A DNA stretch of 43,727 nt from Oxalobacteraceae bacterium (GCA_021299035.1 JAJTGD010000033.1:1-43727); one strand, 5' to 3'; shown: positions 1-9,436, counted from the stretch's first letter. Notes: generated by a model not told the origin, from the sequence alone. Translations and numbers: made by a program.

Positions 1-2271
1 CTCGGGCATCTCCATCTTCAGCGCCAGCGTGGCTGGGTCTGGCTCGGAACCTGTCTCCTGCAAAATCTGGCGCGAGATACGATTCATCTTGTTGATGGTC
101 TCGATCATGTGCACCGGGATACGAATCGTGCGTGCCTGATCCGCGATCGAGCGAGTGATGGCCTGACGAATCCACCAGGTAGCGTAGGTAGAGAATTTGT
201 AGCCACGCCGATACTCGAATTTATCCACCGCCTTCATAAGGCCGATGTTGCCTTCCTGAATCAGGTCGAGGAATTGCAAGCCACGATTGGTGTACTTCTT
301 CGCGATCGAGATTACCAAGCGCAAGTTCGCCTCAGTCATCTCACGCTTGGCCTTGCGTGCCTTGGTCTCGCCAGCGGCCATCTTCTTGTTGATCTCGCGC
401 AGATCTGGCAATGGCAATACCACGCGTGACTGCAGATCAAGCAGCTTTTGTTGAAGCTCTTTCACGGCCGGCACATTGCGCGCGAGTATGGTGCTGTAGG
501 CGTGATTACCACTAACCTCACCATCGATCCATTTCAGGTTGGTCTCGTTACCCGGGAAAACCTTAATGAAGTGAGTCCGCGGCATGCCGCACTTATTCAC
601 CACCACGTCGAGAATCTGACGCTCGATCTGACGCACTTCGTCAACTTGCGAACGCAACGTGTCGCAAAGCTTCTCAACCACCTTGGCGGTGAAACGAATG
701 CCCATCAGCTCGTTCGAAATCGCCTCTTGTGCCTTGACATAAGGCTTCGAGTTATAGCCCTCACGCTCATAGGCTCGGCGCATTTTGTCGAACTGGGTGC
801 TGATCGTCGCAAACTTGGCAAGTGAGTCCTGCTTTAGTTGCTCGAGTTGCTCAGGCGAGAAACCGGCAGCACCGCCGCCAGCGTTCGAGGTTTCTTCTTC
901 CTCGTCCTCATCCTCGTCCTCGTCTTCATCCTCGTCCTCATCATCCGCCGCTTTGATCGGCAGCGGCGCGACTGGCGCATCATCGGGTGCGTTCGGATCA
1001 ACCAAGCCATCGACGACCTCGTCGATCTTGGACTCGTCTTTACTAATCCGCTCGGACAGCGCAAGGATTTCAGAGATCGTCATGGGGCAAGCGGAGATCG
1101 CCTGGATCATGTCTTTCAGGCCGGCCTCAATACGCTTGGCGATCTCGATCTCGCCCTCACGCGTGAGCAGTTCGACCGAACCCATCTCACGCATGTACAT
1201 ACGTACCGGATCGGTGGTACGACCAAAATCAGAATCAACCGTCTGCAGCGCGGCTTCGGCAGCAGCCTCAGCATCTTCATCGTTGGCGACCGTGGCGACG
1301 TTATCCGACAGCAGCAGCGCCTCGGCATCTGGCGCGTGCTCATACACCGCGATGCCCATGTCATTGAATGTGCCAATGATGCCTTCGATCGCTTCTGGAT
1401 CGATGATGTTTTCAGGCAGGTGATCGTTGATCTCTGAGTGAGTCAGGAAGCCGCGATCCTTACCCAGCTTGATCAAGGTCTTCAGCTTCTGCCGACGGCG
1501 CTCGAGTTCCTCCTCGCTCGCCTCAGAGTCGGCGGCAAAGGCATCTTTCAGGAACTGCTTCTCTTTGTTCTTGCGGTCACGTGCCTTGGCCTTGTCCGCT
1601 GCCTTAAGTTGCTCGGCACGCTCAACAGCATTCAACTGCGCAATCTCATCACTCTCGGGCTGGTAGTCGCGCGGCTTGCGTCCACGACGACCAGGTACTT
1701 TGACCGAAGGCAGCACATAGCCGGAGGTATCGATGGCCGCCAGCGCGGCAGCATCGGTCGTTTGCTTCACCGACAGAATCTGATGGTCGCCTTTGGCGGC
1801 ACCTTTATCAGAGGCAGCCTTGGCTGGTGCCTTCACTGGCGCTGGCTTGCCACCGGCGACCTTCGCCGGAGCGCTGACCGCTTTTTTTGCTGGAGGCGTT
1901 GCCTTGGCCTGAGTTTTGTTGCTAACCACTTCACCCTTCTTTGCAACTGGTTTCGGCGCGACGACAGGCTTGGCCGCAGCCTTCACCTTCGATTTGCTAT
2001 TGGCCGCCGCAGCAGTTGCCTTGACCGGTTTTTTCGCTACCGGCTTTGAAGCAGCACTGGTTTTTGAGACCGCTTTAGTCGCAACTTTGTTCGCAGGTTT
2101 CTTGGCCGCTACCGGTTTTGGCTTGACGGTCGCGGCTTTTTTGGTTGGGCTCTTGGCCGCCGCTTTGACAGGCTTGGCCGGTTTTTTGGTCGCTGCCGAG
2201 GCGCGCGTGGTCGTCGCCTTGGCTTTGTCCTTGGTTGTCGAATTTTTCACAGTTTTTTTGCTTGTCGCCAT
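1..2271 (-). CDS. rpoD: RNA polymerase sigma-70 factor RpoD, 3' end cut off by the window
   Basis: Primary sigma factor that directs RNA polymerase to housekeeping promoters. The frame stays open from the ATG at 2271 to base 1 (757 codons) and ends within region 3, so the region 4 part (-35 recognition) lies outside. Seen: a Lys/Ala/Pro-rich tail over about residues 1-190; region 1.1 ([20 protein letters not shown]) near residue 260; region 1.2 ([20 protein letters not shown]); a non-conserved region with 18 consecutive Asp/Glu at residues 443-460; and region 2 with [12 protein letters not shown] and the -10 recognition helix [11 protein letters not shown]. Region 1.1 normally sits at the extreme N-terminus, so the extension is about 250 residues. 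Betaproteobacterial RpoD is often extended, but this seems long. An SD-like AAGGGTGG lies about 10 nt before the ATG. dnaG lies upstream on the same strand. Identity is certain; only the C-terminus is missing. Confidence 0.97.
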   Translation of the reverse strand, partial: MATSKKTVKNSTTKDKAKATTTRASAATKKPAKPVKAAAKSPTKKAATVKPKPVAAKKPANKVATKAVSKTSAASKPVAKKPVKATAAAANSKSKVKAAAKPVVAPKPVAKKGEVVSNKTQAKATPPAKKAVSAPAKVAGGKPAPVKAPAKAASDKGAAKGDHQILSVKQTTDAAALAAIDTSGYVLPSVKVPGRRGRKPRDYQPESDEIAQLNAVERAEQLKAADKAKARDRKNKEKQFLKDAFAADSEASEEELERRRQKLKTLIKLGKDRGFLTHSEINDHLPENIIDPEAIEGIIGTFNDMGIAVYEHAPDAEALLLSDNVATVANDEDAEAAAEAALQTVDSDFGRTTDPVRMYMREMGSVELLTREGEIEIAKRIEAGLKDMIQAISACPMTISEILALSERISKDESKIDEVVDGLVDPNAPDDAPVAPLPIKAADDEDEDEDEDEDEDEEEETSNAGGGAAGFSPEQLEQLKQDSLAKFATISTQFDKMRRAYEREGYNSKPYVKAQEAISNELMGIRFTAKVVEKLCDTLRSQVDEVRQIERQILDVVVNKCGMPRTHFIKVFPGNETNLKWIDGEVSGNHAYSTILARNVPAVKELQQKLLDLQSRVVLPLPDLREINKKMAAGETKARKAKREMTEANLRLVISIAKKYTNRGLQFLDLIQEGNIGLMKAVDKFEYRRGYKFSTYATWWIRQAITRSIADQARTIRIPVHMIETINKMNRISRQILQETGSEPDPATLALKMEMPE

Positions 2272-2614
2272 GGATCGATCCACCCTTGGGAGTTAGTCGA
2301 TGCTGCAATGGGAACCGGGGAGTTGGCCGCGCTGGTGTCTCCAGCATTCCGGCAGTGGGTCGCGTTTGCGCCGCTAATTCTGCCGCTCTCGGTGGCCGCC
2401 CGCCCGGCGGTGTCTAATCGGTAGAACGTTGTTTTGTGGCTCTGTACGAAACAGAATGAAAAGCCTTAAATCATAGCACATCAAGCACCCATTTCCCCAT
2501 GAGAACGGTCGTAACCCAACCCGGCCAGCTCGCCTAATCCCTTGATTTCTGGGCGGAAGAGAATTCGGTGTTGCCGATTCGCTATTTTTTCAGATTCGTC
2601 CGATCGGAATCTCC
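2272..2614. other. 343-bp dnaG-rpoD intergenic region
   Basis: No credible gene is present. The region holds the putative rpoD promoter and a long GC-rich leader that contains a CCGCC/GGCGG inverted repeat around 2396-2411. A second inverted repeat, AGATTC/GAATCT (2592-2612), lies just past the dnaG stop. On the minus strand it is followed by A residues rather than T, so it does not look like a terminator for dnaG. Some dnaG-rpoD read-through is therefore plausible. Confidence 0.5.
2470..2478 (-). promoter_or_regulatory. Probable extended -10 promoter of rpoD
   Basis: On the minus strand this reads TGCTATGAT: an extended -10 (TGn) followed by TATGAT, 5/6 to consensus. No good -35 hexamer sits 16-18 nt upstream, which suits an extended -10 promoter. 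It predicts a start near 2463 and a leader of about 190 nt before the rpoD ATG. This is inferred from motif match only. Confidence 0.5.
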
Positions 2615-4426
2615 CTAGCCTTGCGCCCCTTCGGCAAGATCAGATTCCCCCAGCACGCGCAATTGCTCCAGCGTCGCCCCGATTTCTCGGTAGCGCGCCC
2701 GCGCATGCTCATCGACGAGGCCTTCCGCGACCAGTCGATCCTGCTCTGAACGCAAAGCACGCATCGCGGCCTGCCTCACCGCGCCGGCCAATTCAATGCG
2801 GGCTGGCTCCAGATCCGGAAGCGGCTCAGCCAGCACCTCAGAAATCAGCGCGTCGAGTTCGTCCCCGCCACCCCGAAGCTGGTCTGCCAGTACCGCAAAA
2901 CCTGCATCGCCCGAGACCTCCTTGGCCGCCTGCAACACACGACGCAGCATCTCTCCATGATCGGGCGCGCTTGCTGCAAGTACCTGCAGCGCGTCATCGT
3001 CCAAGTCAGCCGCCAACACAGGGTGGGCGAGCAACATGCGAAGCACTTTGCGCTCGAGCTCAACCGGTGGTTTGCGTCGTATCGCCTTCGGAGCTGATTT
3101 CAGGTACTTGTTGGTACTGGGCGTCACCAGCTCGAACAAGGTTTCCAATTCTTGGACGGTGCTATCGGTAATCTGCGCCAGCTGCCGCAGCAGTTGCAAA
3201 CGCAGCGACGAAGCTGGCATCGCCTGCAGCATCGGCTTGGCGTCGAACTGTGCGCGGGCGCGTCCTTCAGCCGTCAACAGATCTTGCTCTTCGGTGACTG
3301 TGGCGACCAGGAACTGCGATAAGGGCGTCGCATCACGAATCATTTGCTCGAAAGCAGCCGTGCCATGGGCCCGAATAAAACTATCCGGATCATGCTCAAC
3401 CGGCAGAAACAGAAACTTCAGTGTCCGGCTGTCAGTCGCATGGGGCAAACAGGCCTCCAACGCGCGACGTGCGGCGCGTCGGCCCGCAGCATCGCCATCA
3501 AAACTGAACACCACCTGATCGGTCTGGCGTAACAGCTTCTGCACATGTACCGACGTACACGCAGTACCGAGTGTCGCCACGACTTGGGCCACCCCAAACT
3601 GCGCGAGCGCAACCACATCCATATAGCCCTCGGTCACCAATACGTGACCTTTCTCGCGGATAGCTTGTCGCGCTTCGAACAAGCCGTAGAGTTCAGTACC
3701 TTTCTGAAAGAGGGGCGTCTCCGGCGAGTTAAGGTATTTGGGTTCACCCTGATCAAGTACACGACCACCGAAACCGATCACCTGCCCCTTGGCATTTCGA
3801 ATGGGGAACATGACACGGTCGCGAAAGCGGTCATAACGCTTGCGCACACCGCCTTCCTCATCGCTCTTGTCGATCACCATACCGGCTTCGACCAGCACCG
3901 CATCTTCGTATTCAGGAAATACTTTGCGCAAGCTATCCCAAGCGTCTGGCGCGTAGCCTATCCAAAACTTTGCAGCGATCTCGCCGGTGAGCCCACGTCG
4001 CTTGAGATAATCGATCGCATTCGGCGCAGCACGTAGCTGCTGCCGGTAAAAGTCACAAGCGCGCGTCATGACCTCGGACAGCGCCAGACTTTTCGCTTGA
4101 ATTGCCGCACGCTGCGCGGGCGGGAGGCGCTCTTCCTGCTCCGGTACGGTCATCCCGGCGTTTTGGGCGAGCTCTTTGACAGCCTCAATGAAGCTCATCC
4201 CGGAAAACTCCATCATGAAGCCGATAGCGCTACCGTTGGCGCCACAACCGAAGCAATGAAAGAACTGCTTCGCTGGGCTCACGGTGAATGAGGGAGACTT
4301 TTCGTTATGGAAGGGGCACAAGCCGAGGTAGTTGGCACCTCCCTTTTTCAGCTGTACGTAGCGTCCCACCACCTCGACGATATCGACGCGATTCAGCAGA
4401 TCCTGCAAAAAGCTCTGCGGTATCAC
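2615..4426 (-). CDS. dnaG: DNA primase DnaG
   Basis: Synthesises RNA primers at the replication fork and works with the DnaB helicase. The protein has 603 residues, near the family norm (E. coli 581). Seen in order: an N-terminal CHC2 zinc-binding domain with Cys37, His40, Cys58 and Cys61; the primase core with the RNAP-like motif RDRVMFPIRNAKGQVIGFGG; a Toprim domain with the acidic motifs VTEGYMDV and FSFDGDAAGRRAA; and a variable C-terminal helicase-binding region. The start MIPQSFLQDLLNRVDIVEVV matches the usual N-terminus. It lies 34 bp downstream of the yqeY-like gene and upstream of rpoD, the classic rpsU-dnaG-rpoD order with yqeY inserted, as is common in betaproteobacteria. Confidence 0.98.
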   Translation of the reverse strand: MIPQSFLQDLLNRVDIVEVVGRYVQLKKGGANYLGLCPFHNEKSPSFTVSPAKQFFHCFGCGANGSAIGFMMEFSGMSFIEAVKELAQNAGMTVPEQEERLPPAQRAAIQAKSLALSEVMTRACDFYRQQLRAAPNAIDYLKRRGLTGEIAAKFWIGYAPDAWDSLRKVFPEYEDAVLVEAGMVIDKSDEEGGVRKRYDRFRDRVMFPIRNAKGQVIGFGGRVLDQGEPKYLNSPETPLFQKGTELYGLFEARQAIREKGHVLVTEGYMDVVALAQFGVAQVVATLGTACTSVHVQKLLRQTDQVVFSFDGDAAGRRAARRALEACLPHATDSRTLKFLFLPVEHDPDSFIRAHGTAAFEQMIRDATPLSQFLVATVTEEQDLLTAEGRARAQFDAKPMLQAMPASSLRLQLLRQLAQITDSTVQELETLFELVTPSTNKYLKSAPKAIRRKPPVELERKVLRMLLAHPVLAADLDDDALQVLAASAPDHGEMLRRVLQAAKEVSGDAGFAVLADQLRGGGDELDALISEVLAEPLPDLEPARIELAGAVRQAAMRALRSEQDRLVAEGLVDEHARARYREIGATLEQLRVLGESDLAEGAQG

Positions 4427-4460
4427 AAGTGCCTCGCGACGCGTAGTGTGGCGGCACCGA

Positions 4461-4907
4461 TCACTTGGCGAGTGCTGCTTTCACCAGGCCGGAAACTGCG
4501 GTCATATCGGCGCGTCCGGCGAGCTTTGGTTTGAGAACAGCCATGACCTTGCCCATGTCTTGCGGACCACTGGCCCCGGACTGCACGACCGCTGCCGCCA
4601 CCTCGGCTTGCACTTCAGCGTCCGACATTTGGGCAGGCATATACGCAGCTAACACCGTGATCTCCGACTTCTCTTTGTCAGCTAGATCCTGGCGGCCACC
4701 CGCTTCGAATTGGGTGATCGAGTCTTTGCGCTGCTTGATCATTTTTTCGATAACGGACAGTACCTGGTCGTCGCCAAGCTCAATGCGCTCATCCACCTCG
4801 CGTTGCTTGATGGCGGCGTTGATCAATCGGATCGTCGCGAGCTTCTCGCTCTCCTTGGCACGCATGGCGGCCTTCATGTCTTCCGACAGTTTTTCCTTAA
4901 GTGACAT
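4461..4907 (-). CDS. GatB/YqeY domain protein
   Basis: A 148-residue, mostly helical protein of the YqeY family, related to the tail domain of the amidotransferase subunit GatB. The family is thought to bind tRNA or related partners, but its role in organisms with this gene order is not established. Seen: the start MSLKEKLSEDMKAAMRAKE, the motif LATIRLINAAIKQREVDER, and a C-terminal GKVMAVLKPKLAGRADM that closely matches family members. I chose the ATG at 4907, because the open frame extending to 4934 adds only a poorly conserved stretch. It lies between rpsU and dnaG and is probably co-transcribed with dnaG. Confidence 0.93.
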   Translation of the reverse strand: MSLKEKLSEDMKAAMRAKESEKLATIRLINAAIKQREVDERIELGDDQVLSVIEKMIKQRKDSITQFEAGGRQDLADKEKSEITVLAAYMPAQMSDAEVQAEVAAAVVQSGASGPQDMGKVMAVLKPKLAGRADMTAVSGLVKAALAK

Positions 4908-4990
4908 CGCTGCTCCCGAAGAACGCTGGTACACAGAGTGTAGAAACCCTCTGCATCCACGGCAATAAATTAATGGGGATACGGAATAGG

Positions 4991-5025
4991 AAAACCCGCC
5001 GCGGAAGGATTCCGGAGCGGGTTTT
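4991..5025. terminator. Intrinsic terminator after rpsU (bidirectional form)
   Basis: A perfect 9-bp arm AAAACCCGC (4991-4999) pairs with GCGGGTTTT (5017-5025), giving a GC-rich stem with a T tract on either strand. On the minus strand it lies about 37 nt after the rpsU stop, so it probably separates rpsU from yqeY-dnaG. A second, tighter hairpin (GACTCGCC/GGCGAGTC, 5037-5056) lies between them; it lacks a T tract on the minus strand and may protect the 3' end. Confidence 0.75.
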
Positions 5026-5061
5026 CATTTTTTGCTGACTCGCCTGTTGGCGAGTCTGAAA

Positions 5062-5274
5062 TCAGAAGAGCTTTTTCGGCAGCAGCTGGCTGCGGATGCG
5101 CTTGTAGTGGCGCTTGACTGCAGCCGCTTTCTTGCGCTTGCGCTCCGACGTCGGCTTCTCATAGAACTCGCGCGCGCGCAGTTCGGTCAGCAAACCGGTT
5201 TTTTCGATGCTGCGCTTGAAGCGGCGCAGGGCGACCTCGAAGGGCTCGTTTTCTTTAACTCGAATAATGGTCAT
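5062..5274 (-). CDS. rpsU: 30S ribosomal protein bS21
   Basis: Small-subunit protein near the anti-Shine-Dalgarno end of 16S rRNA, important for initiation on natural mRNAs. The protein has 70 residues, the usual length, with the conserved start [20 protein letters not shown] and a basic C-terminal half ([15 protein letters not shown]). It has its own likely promoter (5312-5320) and a downstream terminator, so it may be largely monocistronic. The bases before the ATG (CATTACTGATTTTTC) hold no recognisable Shine-Dalgarno sequence, which is notable for the protein that supports SD-dependent initiation. Confidence 0.98.
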   Translation of the reverse strand: MTIIRVKENEPFEVALRRFKRSIEKTGLLTELRAREFYEKPTSERKRKKAAAVKRHYKRIRSQLLPKKLF

Positions 5275-5311
5275 GAAAAATCAGTAATGTTTGGACAACG
5301 CCGAGCCCGAG

Positions 5312-5320
5312 AGTATAGCA
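5312..5320 (-). promoter_or_regulatory. Probable extended -10 promoter of rpsU
   Basis: The minus strand reads TGCTATACT, an extended -10 with TATACT (5/6). The predicted start near 5305 would give a leader of about 30 nt. The -35 match at normal spacing is poor. This is an inference from motif and position. Confidence 0.5.
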
Positions 5321-5387
5321 GCGAAGTTGGTCAAACGGAAGGCGCCCGAGCGTCCAAACAATCCCTCGATGAAAAAATAGTTCAATA

Positions 5388-6584
5388 TCAAAGCGACAAC
5401 CCCGCCGCAACGCCTGAGGCCCAAGCCCATTGGAAGTTATAACCACCCAGCCAACCGGTCACATCCACCGCCTCACCAATGAAATGCAGGCCCGGGACGG
5501 CCTGCACTGCCATGCTCTGCTGGGACAAGGCCCGAGTATCAACCCCACCCAAGGTGACCTCCGCCTTACGGTATCCCTCTGAGCCACTCGGTGTCAGCTG
5601 CCAGCGGTTCAAGCTATCGCCTAGCCGTCGCAGTTGCTGATCGGGCAACTCTGCCACCCGCACGCCGGGATCAACGGCATTGGCGGCCAGCCATGCCTCG
5701 GCCAGCCTGCTCGGCAAATACTGCGACAGCCAGTTGCCGATCGCTTTCCGGATACTGGATTTTTGTTCGACCAGCACGCGCCCGACATCCAACTCAGGCA
5801 GCAAATTTAGGCTGATCGGTAAACCCTCACGCCAAAAATTAGAAATTTGCAGCACCGCTGGCCCGGACAAACCTCGGTGCGTGAACAGCAAGTCCTCGCG
5901 AAAGTGACCACGCGACTTGCGCTCACCCGCTTCAATCTCAACCTCGAGCGAAATACCGGCCATCGGCACATAGGGCACCCAACCAGCGGCATCAAAGGTC
6001 AATGGCACAAGGCCTGGGAGAGGCGCAATCAGTGGTATGTCAAACTGCTTTGCAATGCGGTAAGCGAAATCGGTGGCGCCAATCTTGGGTATCGACAGAC
6101 CCCCGGTGGCGATCACCAGATGCTCAGCCCGCAACTCGCCCCGCCCTGTTTCAATACGGAATCGTTCACCCTCCTTCGAGACGCGATTGACGGCGACTGG
6201 CACGCGCCACTGCACGCCGCCTTGTTCGCACTCCGACTTCAGCAGCTGAATAATGTCTTCCGCCGAACGATCACAAAAGAGTTGTCCCTTGTGCTTTTCA
6301 TGGAAAGGAATTCCGTGCTTCTTCACCAGCCCAATGAAATCCTGCGGTGTGTAGCGGGCCAACGCACTACGACAAAAATGCGGATTCTGTGACAGGTAGT
6401 GCTGCCAATTCGCGTCCGTGTTGGTGAAGTTGCAGCGGCCACCACCCGAAATTCTGATTTTCTCGGCCAACTTGGGGGCGTGATCGATCAGCACCACCCG
6501 CCGGCCACGCTGCCCCGCTACCGCGGCACACATCATGCCGGCAGCGCCCGCACCAATCACCGCGACATCAAACGCCTCGCTCAT
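5388..6584 (-). CDS. BaiN/HI0933-family FAD-dependent oxidoreductase
   Basis: A 398-residue flavoprotein of the HI0933/YhiN/BaiN family. Seen: an N-terminal Rossmann FAD motif (VAVIGAGAAGMMCAAVAG); the family hallmark EKIRISGGGRCNFTN; a second dinucleotide-binding strand (HLVIATGGLSIPKIGATDFAY); FTHRGLSGPAVLQIS; and the C-terminal GEAVDVTGWLGGYNFQWAWA that closes the FAD site. Some family members reduce bile-acid intermediates, but the physiological substrate of most proteobacterial members is unknown, so I give no substrate. I chose the ATG at 6584: it overlaps the ybiB stop as ATGA, which suggests translational coupling, and it places the Rossmann motif normally. Confidence 0.93.
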   Translation of the reverse strand: MSEAFDVAVIGAGAAGMMCAAVAGQRGRRVVLIDHAPKLAEKIRISGGGRCNFTNTDANWQHYLSQNPHFCRSALARYTPQDFIGLVKKHGIPFHEKHKGQLFCDRSAEDIIQLLKSECEQGGVQWRVPVAVNRVSKEGERFRIETGRGELRAEHLVIATGGLSIPKIGATDFAYRIAKQFDIPLIAPLPGLVPLTFDAAGWVPYVPMAGISLEVEIEAGERKSRGHFREDLLFTHRGLSGPAVLQISNFWREGLPISLNLLPELDVGRVLVEQKSSIRKAIGNWLSQYLPSRLAEAWLAANAVDPGVRVAELPDQQLRRLGDSLNRWQLTPSGSEGYRKAEVTLGGVDTRALSQQSMAVQAVPGLHFIGEAVDVTGWLGGYNFQWAWASGVAAGLSL

Positions 6585-7540
6585 GCGCGCAGCTGCCGTG
6601 CAACGCGCAGGCAATGTTCCAGCTGCTCAGTAATCGGTGCCGGGATAGGTTGCTGACCAGCCAAAGCCTCTTTAATCCATCGCGCCGTGGTGTGCGCATC
6701 ACTCGCCGCAGGCAGTACTGGCAACTCGTCATTGGGTGCCTGTCGCTCGACCAACTCGGTTGCCTGACCTTGATGTAACCACGTCACTGCATTGGCGCGC
6801 TTTGGATTGGCAACGGTTTCGCCCTCGGTACCGCGCATCAGAAAAACATCACCGCGGGCCGGATCAGCCAGCGTCAAAAAATAGCTGGAGAGCACCGGTA
6901 GGTACTCGGGATGGGTATAAGACACCAAGCGCAACGCAGATTGCTGAAATGGCTGCATGATCTTGACCAGCGTATGGGTCGAGTTGCGCAGCCCGAGTAC
7001 GCGGCGCACTTGCAGTAGCTGATAAATCTTTGGCGCGAGCAGACTGATCGGCATAAATACCGGTATCGCTTTTGCCAGCGCACTGCTCGCTTGGGCGCGA
7101 TCGCTCAGCGCTGTGATACCCAGTACCTCAAAAATTTCTGCGCTTGTGACCCGACCCGGATCTTCAGTCACTCCATGCACCAGCACCGGCACGCCCTCAC
7201 GCGCCAGTAGCAGCGCAAGCAGCGGCGTCAAGTTCGGTAATTGTCGCGAGCCGTTATAGCTCGGTATCACCACCGGTGCGAAACGACTCTCCGGCGCTGA
7301 TAAAGGCTCAAATGACGCCTCGGCAGCCTCCAGAAAGCCAGCAATCTCAGCCACAGATTCACCCTTGATGCGCAGCCCAATCAGCAAGGCACCCAGTTCA
7401 AGGTCTGACACATGACGCTCTAACATCGCCTCATACACAGCACGTGCATCGAGCTGCGACATATCGCGCGCGCCCTTCTTGCCTCGGCCGATCTCGCGAA
7501 TGAATGGTGCTGCCCGAAAGGATGAATTTGGGTATGACAT
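6581..7540 (-). CDS. ybiB: DNA-binding protein YbiB (TrpD2-like)
   Basis: A 319-residue member of the YbiB family, which has the anthranilate phosphoribosyltransferase (TrpD) fold. The E. coli protein binds nucleic acid non-specifically and is linked to the SOS regulon rather than to tryptophan synthesis. Seen: the start region AAPFIREIGRGKKGARDMS; the small helical domain VSDLELGALLIGLRIKGES; and the nucleoside-phosphorylase/TrpD-type core with NLTPLLALLLAREGVPVLVHG. It heads a two-gene unit with the flavoprotein and faces tsaD divergently across 220 bp. The family assignment is firm; the cellular role is only partly known. Confidence 0.9.
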   Translation of the reverse strand: MSYPNSSFRAAPFIREIGRGKKGARDMSQLDARAVYEAMLERHVSDLELGALLIGLRIKGESVAEIAGFLEAAEASFEPLSAPESRFAPVVIPSYNGSRQLPNLTPLLALLLAREGVPVLVHGVTEDPGRVTSAEIFEVLGITALSDRAQASSALAKAIPVFMPISLLAPKIYQLLQVRRVLGLRNSTHTLVKIMQPFQQSALRLVSYTHPEYLPVLSSYFLTLADPARGDVFLMRGTEGETVANPKRANAVTWLHQGQATELVERQAPNDELPVLPAASDAHTTARWIKEALAGQQPIPAPITEQLEHCLRVARQLRA

Positions 7541-7666
7541 GCTGCTAGCTTACACGTCAAACAAGCCTCGCTGTATTTGGGCAGGACGTCTTCATCTACA
7601 ATTCAAGTTTATGCCGCTTCAAATTGATTGCCCAAGAGTGGTGCTTGCATGGCCTATCTGACGCGT

Positions 7667-7724
7667 TTTGGGAAAAGCGAGACCTGGTGCGAGATGTCGC
7701 TGACACCAGGAATTTTTGCCCAAA
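7667..7724 (+). promoter_or_regulatory. Long two-tier hairpin in the tsaD leader
   Basis: The outer arm TTTGGG-AAAA (7667-7676) pairs with TTTTT-G-CCCAAA (7713-7724), with one bulged G. The inner arm CCTGGTG (7683-7689) pairs exactly with CACCAGG (7704-7710), around a loop that can form a further GCGA/TCGC pair. The inner stem followed by TTTTT looks like an intrinsic terminator, but the same T run pairs in the outer stem. The element ends 36 nt before the tsaD ATG. A possible -10 (TACAAT, 7597-7602) lies upstream. It could be an attenuator or an RNA-stability element. Confidence 0.5.
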
Positions 7725-7760
7725 GCGATCACCTGACTTACGACTGTTATTAGGTTGTGA

Positions 7761-8792
7761 ATGATCGTCCTCGGTGTTGAATCTTCGTGTGATGAAACTG
7801 GCCTAGCGCTCTACGATACCGAGCGCGGTCTGCTTGCGCATGCGCTTCACTCGCAAGTGGCCATGCACGAAGCCTACGGTGGCGTCGTTCCCGAACTGGC
7901 GTCGCGCGATCATGTGCGGCGAGCCATCCCACTACTTGAGCAGATTCTTCAGCAAAGCAAGGTACCGCTGTCCGCCATTGATGCCATTGGCTACACCCAA
8001 GGCCCGGGCTTGGCCGGTGCGCTGCTGGTGGGGGCTGCCATCGCCAATTCGCTCGGCCTCGCCCTGCAAAAGCCGGTGCTGGGGGTGCATCATCTGGAAG
8101 GGCATCTGCTATCGCCACTGCTATCCGAAAAGCCGCCCGTATTTCCCTTTGTTGCGTTACTAGTCTCGGGGGGACACACGCAGCTCATGCGCGTAGAGGG
8201 CGTCGGACAATATGTACTGCTTGGCGAGACACTGGATGACGCCGCGGGCGAAGCTTTCGATAAATCTGCCAAGCTACTCGGCCTGGGCTATCCCGGCGGG
8301 CCGGCAATTTCACGTCTGGCGGAATCAGGCGATCCCTCAGTCCACCTGCTACCCCGCCCTATGCTGCACTCGAAGAATCTGGATTTCAGCTTTTCTGGCT
8401 TGAAGACTGCGGTACTCACCCTGGTCAAAAAACAAGATGCGCATTTAAGTGAAACCGATAAAGCCCATATCGCGCGCGCATTCGTCGAAGCGATCGTCGA
8501 GGTTTTGACTGCCAAATGTCTCGCTGCCTTAAAACAAACCGGCTTGAAACGACTGGTCATCGCCGGCGGCGTTGGAGCCAATCAACAACTCCGCCTTGCG
8601 CTCAACATTGCGGCAGAACGCAAACGATTCGAGGTGTTTTATCCGGAGTTGGCGCTTTGCACCGACAACGGCGCCATGATTGCATTTGCCGCTGCGCTAC
8701 GCCTCAAAAACAAATTAGCCATGGGTAGTACCGACTATAGCTTCAATGTGAAGCCGCGCTGGCCATTGGATGCGATTGAGATAACTAGCTAA
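7761..8792 (+). CDS. tsaD: tRNA N6-threonylcarbamoyladenosine transferase TsaD
   Basis: Transfers the threonylcarbamoyl group to A37 of ANN-decoding tRNAs, working with TsaB and TsaE. The protein has 343 residues, normal for the family. Seen: the start [19 protein letters not shown]; the metal-binding HHLEGH with His111 and His115; the nucleotide-binding [13 protein letters not shown]; the family motif [22 protein letters not shown]; and [11 protein letters not shown] near the C-terminus. It is transcribed alone, divergent from ybiB and convergent with plsY. Its partner TsaE is encoded at 12140. The long leader hairpin just upstream hints at post-transcriptional control. Confidence 0.98.
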   Translation: MIVLGVESSCDETGLALYDTERGLLAHALHSQVAMHEAYGGVVPELASRDHVRRAIPLLEQILQQSKVPLSAIDAIGYTQGPGLAGALLVGAAIANSLGLALQKPVLGVHHLEGHLLSPLLSEKPPVFPFVALLVSGGHTQLMRVEGVGQYVLLGETLDDAAGEAFDKSAKLLGLGYPGGPAISRLAESGDPSVHLLPRPMLHSKNLDFSFSGLKTAVLTLVKKQDAHLSETDKAHIARAFVEAIVEVLTAKCLAALKQTGLKRLVIAGGVGANQQLRLALNIAAERKRFEVFYPELALCTDNGAMIAFAAALRLKNKLAMGSTDYSFNVKPRWPLDAIEITS

Positions 8793-8821
8793 ACAAGAAG
8801 GCAAGAAGCAGTACCCAAGAT

Positions 8822-9436
8822 TCACGTCTGCTTGTTGCCGATCTTGCTTTCCTTCCCCGCGATCAAATTACCGATATTGCCTCGGTGTCGCCAAATCAAT
8901 AGTGCGCTCATCACCATAACGGCGAAGCCGATCGGATTCAGTCCAAACAGTAGCGTGTAGTAGAACGGTGCAAACAATGCCGAGATCAATGCCGCTAATG
9001 ACGAGTACCGGAACGCATACGCGATCACGATCCAGGTCAACAAGGTAGCGAACCCAAGTATGGGGTTCAGTCCGAGTAAAACACCGAGCGCTGTCGCAAC
9101 ACCTTTGCCCCCTTTAAAGCGGAAGAATAGCGGCCACACATGTCCTGCAAAGACGGCAAACGACACCAAGGCAATACCGGCATCACCCAAGGCTAGCTGT
9201 TCGTCGAAATAAACTGCCAGCGCAACCGGCACCACACCCTTGACACAATCACCCAACAACGTCAGCGCGGCAGCAACCTTATTACCCGTCCTGAGTACAT
9301 TAGTGGCACCCGGGTTACCCGAGCCGAAGGTGCGCGGATCAGCTAAGCGGAACATCTTGCTGACGACAATGGCAAATGATACCGAGCCCAGCAAATAGGC
9401 GGCACCTGCAAAAATCAGCGAATTCAATACATTCAT
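8822..9436 (-). CDS. plsY: Glycerol-3-phosphate acyltransferase PlsY
   Basis: Inner-membrane enzyme that acylates glycerol-3-phosphate from acyl-phosphate, the first step of phospholipid synthesis. The protein has 204 residues with several hydrophobic segments. Seen: the three loop motifs of the family, around [32 protein letters not shown], and [19 protein letters not shown]. The later [19 protein letters not shown] is also typical. It is convergent with tsaD (29 bp apart), the common ygiH-tsaD neighbourhood. Confidence 0.96.
   Translation of the reverse strand: MNVLNSLIFAGAAYLLGSVSFAIVVSKMFRLADPRTFGSGNPGATNVLRTGNKVAAALTLLGDCVKGVVPVALAVYFDEQLALGDAGIALVSFAVFAGHVWPLFFRFKGGKGVATALGVLLGLNPILGFATLLTWIVIAYAFRYSSLAALISALFAPFYYTLLFGLNPIGFAVMVMSALLIWRHRGNIGNLIAGKESKIGNKQT

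Noticed and set aside
785..1437. Plus-strand open frames with Ser-rich or Leu/Val-rich runs opposite rpoD
   Set aside because: They are the complement of the acidic repeat and conserved regions of rpoD. Low complexity, no start context and no family resemblance.
2592..2612. Inverted repeat after dnaG as a terminator
   Set aside because: On the minus strand it is followed by A residues, so the polarity is wrong for an intrinsic terminator.
2542..3171. Plus-strand Pro/Arg-rich frame opposite dnaG
   Set aside because: Shadow of the dnaG C-terminal region; no recognisable family.
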